Positions 1 through 6,887 are shown, counted from the stretch's first letter. The stretch is 8,563 bases of DNA from Candidatus Brocadiaceae bacterium (GCA_003551785.1 PUNP01000214.1:1-8563); one strand, 5' to 3'. Program-made: numbers and translations. Notes: generated by a model not told the origin, from the letters alone.

Positions 1-3000
1 GGGAAGGTATATAATGGGGACCGAAGTCCCCCGCCGACATAAGGTTCTGCTGGGGCATCATTTTGCGTACAGCATCCTTCCTGCCCCGTTCAGTAACCGG
101 GACGGAATAGGACATGGTGTCATACACCACAAGACCGTTAGATATTGCGAACATCTTATTATCTGGAATTTCAAAATCGAACACAGTCCGCTCCCCGGCG
201 TCTTCTACAGACTTAATTTTGTCCCAGAATATAGTAACATCTTCCGCTCTTCTATAAAGATTTTCATATACTTCGGGATCCATTTCATCCTTATAGGCTC
301 TCAGAATGTTTCTCATCGCCTCCCGTGTAAGATATCCGGATTTCTGAGCCTTCCCTAATTTATCATAATCATTCATAGCCTTTCGATCCAGTGCCAGGGG
401 TTTCAATCCTTCCGCCGCGCCCGTCGGGAACGCCACTAAATCCGTCCGGTCCTCAACCCGGTCTTTACCTCGCAATACAGTCAGAACTTCAGATTTTTCC
501 TTGTCCACTAGCTTAATCCGGTCTAAAAGACCTTCATTATATATATCAGGTATACTGGGGGAGATCGTATACGCTTCCTTACTGACCCCTCTTGAGGGAG
601 ATGTCGTAACGGACATTCTGACTCCCAGTAGTTTACCCAGGTACTCCAGGGATTCAACTAAATATCTACTTGATGTATTGAACCGGATAACCGGACGATC
701 CTTTCCAGTACACTTATTCCAGCCCACAGTCGCATCCCCGTCCAGAAGTCCCGACAACACCCCGACAAGACTGTCATAAGACCCTTCAGTCAATAATTCC
801 GCAGGTATTCTTTTATGAAGGGCCCCTTTACCTTCTCCGGAATATACTGAAAAAGTTTTAGAAGCTAAATCACCGTTCAAATGTATTTTAACTCCTTCAC
901 CCCATCCCCCGTCCTCACCTTTAGACCGGCTGTAAGGACCCGTAACTGTAAAGTTCTCTTCAATCTGGCTGCGGGCGATGCGTACGAAATTATCCCGTTT
1001 CTCCTCGTCCAGTTTAGAATATCCTACAACCCGGTCGCCTACCCAGCCGTCAGCCACCAGCGCACCATACCACCAGCCTTGATCAAAATTATATTTACTG
1101 CCGTGATCAGGATATTTACGTATCACCGGAACCAGCCTTCCTACAGCATCTTTCGGAGCCGTTTTTACCGTATTGTCCTGTACCGGGTCGTAGACAGCCA
1201 GACTTTCATTATCACTGACCGTCACTTTCCGTCCCCGATAAGTGGTTACCTCCACTGAAGGACAATTCTCCTCCACGGTGAACTGGGTGATCTCGGCCCG
1301 GCGGGCTCCTTTATTATGGTCCCCGGTATGTATATACACCCCTTTCGGGACATTATACACTTTCGCCCCGTTACGATCGTAAGCATATTCTCCGACCGCC
1401 GGAAATTCCCCAATTTTCATCCGGACATTTATTACATCTACATTAACATTCCGATCCAGCATATTCTTCATCTCCCTGTTAAGTTTATCGGACCACTCCA
1501 GTCCAGATGAAGAATAATATAGCTCGGATTTCGATAATGTCAAATCAATTTCCGTATCGTAATCTAAACAGTTCCCGTCATAATCGAGCCCGAAGGGCCC
1601 CCCGATCGCCGGAGGCACCCGGAGGACATTGCCTTTCGTTATGACGGGCCAGAAGGCCATCACGCCGTACTTATGCAGCGTGGGCGCCCGGTTGACGATC
1701 ACGGGACGGTCCTTAACGGCCCTGTCAAGGTAGGGCCGGGCCCTTTTGTCTCTTTCGGCCACCGCCCGGGCGGCCCTCACCGCGGGCCATCCTCCCCGGA
1801 CCATCTCGGAAACTATCAGGGGTTCATACAGTTTCCATACCCTGGGCTCCGGCAGACCTATCTGATCCAGCCGCAGGGAGGGGTCGGGGGCGGCTACCGC
1901 CAGCCCCGACATATCTATATTGGTGCCCATCACCCTTCTTTGGACAAAGCCGTGCTTACCGGATCCCTTCCCGAACAGCTGGGACAGGAGTCCCTGCGTA
2001 CGGGTGTCCTTAAGTTTAGTCGGCTCCGGCTCCATAGTGCCGATCACGGCCCTGTAGGCGTTCTGATACCTTCTCCGGGCATCCTGCCGGGCGCTGTCAG
2101 GCAGTCCCCCGGAATCTTCAAGGTCTTTACCGGCATCCATAAGCTCCCGGTAGAGCCGGTTCATATCAGCGGCCACCACCATATCGTTTATTTTAGATAT
2201 AGGGCGGAACCGGGGCGGCAGGACAGGTATATCCTCCGTGAAATAATCCTCCGGTTTTACTCCCTTGTCCCGCATAGCCTCTATATATCGTAATTTTTTG
2301 ACAGCGTCATGCTTGGCCTGTCCGGAACCTTTACTGAACTGCTCCAGGGCCTTTCTGTAGGAGTTGTCCAGATTAATCTCCGACAGGGCCTCGCGTACAC
2401 CTTCCGGACCGGTAAGTCCCCCTTCCAGACTGTCCTCCCCGGACATGACTTTTCTGAACCTGGTTATCGGCACATCCAGCAGACGGGCCGCCACCGGCTC
2501 CATCATCGGATGATATACGGGTTCGGGCGACTGATAACCGGCCCACTGGTCCCCCCGGGGTCCGAATATATCCGGATCCATCAGACCACCCGGGATAGGC
2601 TCTCCGTCCTTCTCCCGGAAAGTAAGGGGAGAGCGGATCCGTCCGCGTCCCGTCAGGTTCTCCATCTCCCCGCCGGTCATGGCGGATATCTCGTCGGAAC
2701 TCTCCTTCTCCGTAAAATTAACGCCGGCGGCCTTCATAAGGTCCCGGTATTTCTCGTAGACCAACGGGGTGCCCGACATCACCGGGGTCCCTCCGGTCCG
2801 GACTGACCTCCACAGGTCGTCACTGCGCTGGCCCCGTATCTTCATGTCCCGTATAGTATCAGGGGCCCCGTGGCTGAGCATGGCCCCCCATTCCGCATGC
2901 CCTATATGCTTTCCACCTTCAGGGCCGCCACGTCCCGGCTGTCCTTCAGAAGTATAGAACCCGGTGGAACGGGCCTTGCCCTTCTGCTCGGCCAGGTGAC

Positions 3001-5680
3001 CCAGTTTATAGGCATACAGATTTCCGGTCAGGGTATCTTTACGGTCTTTACCGGTCACCGGATTATGCAGTACCTCGGTGGCGGACATTCCCTGCTTCTC
3101 CAGCTCTTTAGCGGCCCTCTCCATCAGGTCCTCGTCGGAGAAACCCCGGACCCGGTATCCTTCCCCGGTCTGATCCGCCACTTTACCCAGAAGACCTAAA
3201 GACACCTGGGCGGGATTAAGACGGGATATAATGGAATAAGGGTTGAGGATAAGGTCCACCGGACGTCCCTTCTCGTCCGTAAGCATTTCACTGTTCTTAA
3301 CTATACTCGAGACGACACCCTTCCCCCCGAAGAACTGTCCGATCTTGTCCCCCTCCTCCATCGGGGAGAAAGAGGATACATATATTTCGTATCCGTCCTC
3401 AGGATTGCCAGCCACATACTCCACCCTGCCGTCATGTTCATGGTCCCAGACTATCGAGCTGTCCATATTGGTCTGCTTGCGTCCCGCCGACAGTCCCGTA
3501 TCCTTGCGGGTGACGGCCAGGGCCAGCGGGTCGCCCCGGGACACTTCGGAACCTTCCCTTATCACTCCCCGGTCGTCCAGTTTGTCCATCTGGTCCCCGG
3601 AGTATCTGGAAGGGAACAGCACCTTGAATTTATTTTTATCATAAGCCGTCTCACCGCTGTCGAAAGTATCCCGCATCCGGTACATAGCTTCATGTCCCAG
3701 TTTCTCAGCGGCGCTTTCGGATATAACCACGGCGTCATCGTAATTAAGCCCCTCATAGGGCGTCCAGGCTACTCTAAGATTGGTCCCTGTAGCCGCTTTA
3801 CCTTCATCGTCAGTGAAATTACTGGTGGCCAGCAGTTCCCCCGGTCCCACTCTCTGCCCCTCTCTTACTTTGGGGGTCTGGTGGAAAAAAGTTTTACGGG
3901 GCAGCGGGTCCCGGTCGTGCAGACCGTAAATATGCTCCTTCCCGTCATCATCAGTTATTTTTATCCGCCCGGGGGATACTTCAGTAACTTTACCTCCCCG
4001 TCCGGCCCTTAAAGCCCCCAGCACTTTCCTGCCGGTCTCCTCGGACATAGTAGTGACTTCACCGTCCGGTCCCAGCACCTCCTTGTCCACCAGGGGAGCC
4101 TCCCGTCCCGTTACCGGCACCGCCTGGTCCGGATAACGGGCCCCCATATTGGCCCGCATGGACTTGATGCCCCCGGTGGCGTATGTCCGGTTGCCGGCCG
4201 GGCTGTATAATTCATCCCCCGACGGCACCACCAAGTCCACCTGTTCTTTAGGCACCTCTTTAACTCCTTCCTGACGGACCATGGCGGGCACGGTGTCCCC
4301 GGGACGGTCCATATCCTCCCGAGTGCTCAGCACCATGTCCGGGGCCTTGTCGGACCGGACAAGGACCCTTTCACCGTCAGACGGGCGTTCAAAAACTGTA
4401 AACAGTCTCCTGGAGTCCGGGTCGAGAAAAGTATTGCGGGCCAGGGACACGTCCAGACCGATAGCCACCGATTCGGGAGTAACCACTCCATCTATATAAT
4501 TAAAGTAGGAATGCTGTACATTCCGGGCCTCGGCCGGGGCGGCGTCGATCGAGGATATAGCCCCCTCGCCCAGACGGGTCAGCCGGTAATGGGACGACTG
4601 TCGTTCCACCGGGCTTATACCCTCTATAGCCTGTAACGGGGCCGCTCCGGCGAACATGGAGTTCACATGATCGGATAACGGGGCCGTCGGGATATCCTTG
4701 GGATTGCCGGTCCGCAGGGCTTTACTGAGTTTATTCCTCATAACCCCGCCCATATCTCTCTCCAGACGGTCCTTGAGGATATCCCCGAAAGTATATATTC
4801 TCTGGAACTGCAGAGAGTCCCTGGAGTCCCCGAAATGTACGCCTTGACGTACTTTACGCATTTTGTCCACGGCATCGGCTATAGTCCGGGTATCCACAGT
4901 GCTGTGGGACTCGCCCAGGGTCCTTTTAGTGACTTCCGGGTCCAGTCCGATATCAGTGAAAGCGGTGGCGAACAGGGCCTCTTCATTACCGGCCATCTCC
5001 GGATGTTTCTTCTGCTGATTTTTAATCACATCGGAACGCCAGCCGGCGAGTCTGCCACTCTCTTTAGTATCTCGATTGGCCGGGGCCAGCTCGCCGAAGA
5101 CATTCTCTATATCCTCATCCTCCATCCCCAGGTTCTTAAGTACATAGGACAGGGGCACTTTCCTGCCCGCCCGGTGCATATTGAACTGACCGGTCTCCGG
5201 GTCCATCACTAAGTTGAAATTTCTTCCAGTACCGGGGGCCACCGTTACGGCGGCCTCTATGGATCCGTCCTCCCGGTTGCGGACATAAACGCCCGGGTCC
5301 AGCCTCATCTGCTTCAGGGGGGCATAGCGGATCCCCCGGCGGATCATTTCCCCGTCAGGAGTAAGCCTGGGAACCTTCATAAGGGTCCGGCGGTCCGTCT
5401 CTCCGGTTACGTTCCCGGTAGCGGTATCAGTTATCCTGAACCGGCCGGTAATCGGCACCTCAAGGGTCTCCCCCCGGATCGCCGCGTCCCTGGTATCGGA
5501 TGGGGACAAAGGTCTGGCATCCCCTGGTTTAACGTCGAAAACCTCTATGCGGCTGCCTCCCCGTTCATACGGGAAAGAATTACGTACCGCCTCCACCGCG
5601 CGGTCCCGGTATAGACGGTCCATTCCCTCATAGTCCTCAGGGGAAAGTAGACGATCCCTGTTTGCGATCGGAATTATCAT
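1..5680 (-). CDS. Single-chain (beta-beta' fused) DNA-directed RNA polymerase, intein-containing precursor, 3' end outside window
   Basis: This predicted RNA polymerase joins both catalytic subunits in one chain. From ATG at 5680 the frame stays open to the window edge (1893 codons, no stop). Beta blocks in order: KVPRLTPDGEM (about 100); a Rif-region-like stretch (354-373); PDQAVPV (517-523); NYDDAVVIS (646-654); GDK...GGKG with Lys779 and Lys787 at the spacing of E. coli Lys1065 and Lys1073; PVDLILNPYS; ARSTGFYTSEGQ; EGGKHIGHAEWGA (921-933). Beta' blocks: FGPRGDQWAGY (1039-1049), PPRFRP (1155), FVQRRVMGTNIDMSG, NRAPTLHKYG (1330-1339), then LDYDGN (1365-1370). An intein follows (1371-1854), and TMSYSVPV resumes the loop. 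No stop separates the beta part (about 990 residues, against 1342 in E. coli) from beta'. Bridge helix and trigger loop would lie beyond the window. The start follows AAGGA overlapping the stop of the preceding gene. Family certain; phage origin and the phenotype of the Asn loop inferred. Confidence 0.97.
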   Translation of the reverse strand, partial: MIIPIANRDRLLSPEDYEGMDRLYRDRAVEAVRNSFPYERGGSRIEVFDVKPGDARPLSPSDTRDAAIRGETLEVPITGRFRITDTATGNVTGETDRRTLMKVPRLTPDGEMIRRGIRYAPLKQMRLDPGVYVRNREDGSIEAAVTVAPGTGRNFNLVMDPETGQFNMHRAGRKVPLSYVLKNLGMEDEDIENVFGELAPANRDTKESGRLAGWRSDVIKNQQKKHPEMAGNEEALFATAFTDIGLDPEVTKRTLGESHSTVDTRTIADAVDKMRKVRQGVHFGDSRDSLQFQRIYTFGDILKDRLERDMGGVMRNKLSKALRTGNPKDIPTAPLSDHVNSMFAGAAPLQAIEGISPVERQSSHYRLTRLGEGAISSIDAAPAEARNVQHSYFNYIDGVVTPESVAIGLDVSLARNTFLDPDSRRLFTVFERPSDGERVLVRSDKAPDMVLSTREDMDRPGDTVPAMVRQEGVKEVPKEQVDLVVPSGDELYSPAGNRTYATGGIKSMRANMGARYPDQAVPVTGREAPLVDKEVLGPDGEVTTMSEETGRKVLGALRAGRGGKVTEVSPGRIKITDDDGKEHIYGLHDRDPLPRKTFFHQTPKVREGQRVGPGELLATSNFTDDEGKAATGTNLRVAWTPYEGLNYDDAVVISESAAEKLGHEAMYRMRDTFDSGETAYDKNKFKVLFPSRYSGDQMDKLDDRGVIREGSEVSRGDPLALAVTRKDTGLSAGRKQTNMDSSIVWDHEHDGRVEYVAGNPEDGYEIYVSSFSPMEEGDKIGQFFGGKGVVSSIVKNSEMLTDEKGRPVDLILNPYSIISRLNPAQVSLGLLGKVADQTGEGYRVRGFSDEDLMERAAKELEKQGMSATEVLHNPVTGKDRKDTLTGNLYAYKLGHLAEQKGKARSTGFYTSEGQPGRGGPEGGKHIGHAEWGAMLSHGAPDTIRDMKIRGQRSDDLWRSVRTGGTPVMSGTPLVYEKYRDLMKAAGVNFTEKESSDEISAMTGGEMENLTGRGRIRSPLTFREKDGEPIPGGLMDPDIFGPRGDQWAGYQSPEPVYHPMMEPVAARLLDVPITRFRKVMSGEDSLEGGLTGPEGVREALSEINLDNSYRKALEQFSKGSGQAKHDAVKKLRYIEAMRDKGVKPEDYFTEDIPVLPPRFRPISKINDMVVAADMNRLYRELMDAGKDLEDSGGLPDSARQDARRRYQNAYRAVIGTMEPEPTKLKDTRTQGLLSQLFGKGSGKHGFVQRRVMGTNIDMSGLAVAAPDPSLRLDQIGLPEPRVWKLYEPLIVSEMVRGGWPAVRAARAVAERDKRARPYLDRAVKDRPVIVNRAPTLHKYGVMAFWPVITKGNVLRVPPAIGGPFGLDYDGNCLDYDTEIDLTLSKSELYYSSSGLEWSDKLNREMKNMLDRNVNVDVINVRMKIGEFPAVGEYAYDRNGAKVYNVPKGVYIHTGDHNKGARRAEITQFTVEENCPSVEVTTYRGRKVTVSDNESLAVYDPVQDNTVKTAPKDAVGRLVPVIRKYPDHGSKYNFDQGWWYGALVADGWVGDRVVGYSKLDEEKRDNFVRIARSQIEENFTVTGPYSRSKGEDGGWGEGVKIHLNGDLASKTFSVYSGEGKGALHKRIPAELLTEGSYDSLVGVLSGLLDGDATVGWNKCTGKDRPVIRFNTSSRYLVESLEYLGKLLGVRMSVTTSPSRGVSKEAYTISPSIPDIYNEGLLDRIKLVDKEKSEVLTVLRGKDRVEDRTDLVAFPTGAAEGLKPLALDRKAMNDYDKLGKAQKSGYLTREAMRNILRAYKDEMDPEVYENLYRRAEDVTIFWDKIKSVEDAGERTVFDFEIPDNKMFAISNGLVVYDTMSYSVPVTERGRKDAVRKMMPQQNLMSAGDFGPHYIPS
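119..1570 (-). mobile_element. Intein (484 residues) with homing endonuclease, inserted in the RNA polymerase catalytic loop
   Basis: This is a protein-splicing element in frame with the polymerase, precursor residues 1371-1854. It begins CLDYDTEIDL, a typical intein block A with Cys1 as nucleophile. Block B is at about 1484-1496 (RKVTVSDNESLAV). A two-motif LAGLIDADG region follows. Blocks F and G are TVFDFEIPDNK and FAISNGLVVYD, ending at Asp1854 before extein Thr1855. Removing exactly these residues joins D-Y-D-G-N to T-M-S-Y-S-V-P-V, which aligns without gaps to the cellular D-F-D-G-D-Q-M-A-V-H-V-P loop. Splicing residues are unusual: the block B TxxH reads S-D-N-E, the penultimate His is Tyr, the final Asn is Asp, and the usual block F His seems to be Lys. 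The A-to-B distance (over 100 residues) is longer than in many inteins. Base composition is visibly more AT-rich than the flanking extein. Being an intein is near certain; splicing competence is inferred. Confidence 0.95.
520..1100 (-). other. LAGLIDADG homing endonuclease domain within the intein
   Basis: This is the central part of the intein, about precursor residues 1528-1720. Two LAGLIDADG-type helices are visible: WYGALVADGW at 1537-1546, with acidic Asp1544, and LVGVLSGLLDGD at 1638-1649, with acidic Asp1647 or Asp1649. The roughly 100-residue spacing is normal for a monomeric two-motif enzyme. In this family the last acidic residue of each motif binds metal for DNA cleavage. Both are retained, so the domain may still cut. 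The expected target is an intein-free allele of the same polymerase gene, at the codons for the catalytic loop. Domain edges are approximate. It has no separate start or stop and is translated only as part of the polymerase precursor. Confidence 0.88.
1571..1588 (-). other. Beta' metal-binding loop with Asn at the third ligand position, directly before the intein
   Basis: These codons encode L-D-Y-D-G-N (residues 1365-1370), the RNA polymerase catalytic loop that in cellular enzymes reads D-F-D-G-D and coordinates the active-site magnesium. Asp1366 and Asp1368 are kept. The third position is Asn1370 (codon AAC). It is followed immediately by the intein Cys1371, so Asn1370 is the -1 extein residue for splicing. 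The upstream block R-V-P-P-A-I-G-G-P-F-G is in register, so a frame error is not the explanation, although a one-base miscall (AAC for GAC) cannot be excluded here. Confidence 0.93.
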
Positions 5681-5686
5681 ATTATT

Positions 5687-5691
5687 TCCTT
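5687..5691 (-). promoter_or_regulatory. Ribosome binding site of the RNA polymerase gene
   Basis: AAGGA lies six bases (AATAAT) before ATG at 5680. It overlaps the TAA stop of the preceding gene (5692-5690), which is consistent with coupled translation. No promoter is visible in the 9-base gap. Confidence 0.8.
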
Positions 5692-6532
5692 ATCTGACCT
5701 TTTCAGGCACGGCGGCCTGTCTTCGGGAAGGACTTCCGGTCTCGGCGAACTGGGCCATGGGCCCCAGCTCTATCCTCGGGGGCTGTGTCAGGTCCGCTTC
5801 ATGCCGATCCTTTATGTTCCTGAGCAGTTTCATACGCCGACGTGCCGGGTCCTGGACGGCGTGCCGTTTATAGCCCAGTATACCCCCGGCGGCGAAAAAG
5901 GAAAGTACGGATGTGACGGCTAAAACAGATCCCCAGTCCCCCAGGGCGCCCAGGACTCCCCGTTCCTCCCCCTGTTCTGTACCTGTGCCTTCAGTCCGCA
6001 TCTGATTATCCACATCCCTCAGCCCCGGCGTAGATGCCTCTTTATTATAACTGTCCTTACCCCGGGTACGTTTATATTCCTCAGTGAACAGGTCCTCGAT
6101 TTTATGCCGCTCTCTAGTAGCCGGTGACGGTATTACTACATCGTGCACGGCTTTTCCCGCCCTTTTTCCGCCATAGGCCGCCAGGGTGGAGATCCCCACC
6201 GTGGCCGCCCAGACCAGAGGGGGCACCCCAGTAAGATCATGTATAACCCGGCCCAACTTACCCCCTCCGGCCTCTTTCTCTTCGGATTCCGGTTCATGTA
6301 CACCACCCAGCGGAAGATCGACGACACTGGTATCCTTTACGCGCCGGGCTTTAAGGGGGCTTTTCAGATCCGACCATACCCCTGAAGCCAGTCCCGCAAT
6401 AGCTCCCACAGCTCCCCAGAACAAGGCGCTTTCACCTATATCCCGGTATATAGTATCTCTACTATACTCCATAGGGTTTGCCGCTCGCTGTATTCTCGTC
6501 CATAATTCTCCGGACTGTTTTTCAACTGTCAT
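5690..6532 (-). CDS. Unrecognised three-span Gly/Ala-rich membrane protein
   Basis: The protein has 280 residues and no recognised family or catalytic motif. Three hydrophobic, small-residue-rich segments lie at about 35-53 (ALFWGAVGAIAGLASGVW), 105-120 (LVWAATVGISTLAAYGG) and 201-220 (VLAVTSVLSFFAAGGILGY). Between the second and third is a charged, probably soluble stretch. The C-terminus is basic (PARRRMKLLR) and then Pro-rich. There is no cysteine. The ATG at 6532 is preferred over the ATG two codons earlier (6538), because AAGGAG ends seven bases before 6532 but only one base before 6538. The start overlaps the end of the preceding gene by 11 bases. The stop is 9 bases before the polymerase start, so the two genes are almost certainly co-transcribed. 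A structural, internal-virion or membrane-tethering role is possible from context only. Confidence 0.85.
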   Translation of the reverse strand: MTVEKQSGELWTRIQRAANPMEYSRDTIYRDIGESALFWGAVGAIAGLASGVWSDLKSPLKARRVKDTSVVDLPLGGVHEPESEEKEAGGGKLGRVIHDLTGVPPLVWAATVGISTLAAYGGKRAGKAVHDVVIPSPATRERHKIEDLFTEEYKRTRGKDSYNKEASTPGLRDVDNQMRTEGTGTEQGEERGVLGALGDWGSVLAVTSVLSFFAAGGILGYKRHAVQDPARRRMKLLRNIKDRHEADLTQPPRIELGPMAQFAETGSPSRRQAAVPEKVR

Positions 6533-6887
6533 TGTCATGCTCCTTAATGTACTCCGGCATATAATATTCCTCCCGGAACGGGGACGTATAATATCTGAAC
6601 GACGCCTCTATGTACAGACGGCATCCTTTATCTGTCCACTCGAATCTCGAACCGGCCATTTCCGCCAGCCCGCTGTTTATGTCCTCCAGAAGTTTTTCAT
6701 AAACTTTACGGTCTTCAGGATCGGATATATCAAAAACTCTGGCAATAAAACTACGTTTAAGGACCGGAAGCCTGGAACGGGGATCATTCTTATCATATAT
6801 CTCGGCCGGTCCGGCATAGGGCAGTCCCTGCCACGTCTTATAGTCTGATTTCCCTTTCACTTCCTTTCGGGTATCGTTCGTTGTCAT
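6522..6887 (-). CDS. Unrecognised small soluble protein
   Basis: The protein has 121 residues, with no transmembrane segment or signal peptide. It is hydrophilic, with a polar N-terminus, a central segment (RSFIARVFDISDPEDRKVYE, residues 46-65) likely to be strand then helix, and an aromatic C-terminal region (WTDKGCRLYIEASFRYY, 84-100) that looks like a beta-hairpin. It ends in an acidic tail (EHDNDS). It contains Cys89, the only cysteine visible in the window outside the intein. It starts inside the end of the preceding gene (50-base overlap), supported by AAGGA eight bases upstream of ATG 6887. Its end overlaps the next gene by 11 bases. I do not recognise the family; the soluble character and the position suggest an accessory protein of the same module. 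Confidence 0.85.
   Translation of the reverse strand: MTTNDTRKEVKGKSDYKTWQGLPYAGPAEIYDKNDPRSRLPVLKRSFIARVFDISDPEDRKVYEKLLEDINSGLAEMAGSRFEWTDKGCRLYIEASFRYYTSPFREEYYMPEYIKEHDNDS
6540..6545 (-). promoter_or_regulatory. Ribosome binding site that fixes the start at 6532
   Basis: AAGGAG sits seven bases before ATG 6532 and only one base before the upstream in-frame ATG at 6538. Normal spacing therefore favours 6532. Confidence 0.75.

Noticed and set aside
119..1570. Group I intron or separate free-standing homing endonuclease gene
   Set aside because: The insert is in frame throughout, starts with an intein block A Cys and ends with a block F/G sequence before Thr. It has no stop, start or ribosome binding site of its own.
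1673..2293. 206-codon plus-strand open frame
   Set aside because: It lies opposite conserved beta' blocks (FVQRRVMGTNIDMSG, PPRFRP, NRAPTLHKYG). Its composition (Gly, Pro, His, Arg rich, low complexity) is that of an antisense shadow in GC-rich DNA, with no ribosome binding site.
3562..3756. Short minus-strand frames inside larger genes (also 6136-6327 and 7514-7831)
   Set aside because: Each is an alternative frame of a supported gene on the same strand, without its own credible ribosome binding site or composition.
3434..4012. 192-codon plus-strand open frame and its overlapping neighbour at 3243-3644
   Set aside because: Both are antisense to conserved beta blocks (NYDDAVVIS, GDK...GGKG); no recognisable protein features.
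1..5680. Ordinary chromosomal rpoB-rpoC
   Set aside because: Beta and beta' are fused and divergent, beta is about 350 residues shorter than in E. coli, the catalytic loop has Asn, the zinc ribbon is missing, and the upstream genes are not ribosomal proteins.
6186..6848. 220-codon plus-strand open frame
   Set aside because: It is antisense to two well-supported minus-strand genes with ribosome binding sites and operon spacing, and has no coherent protein character.
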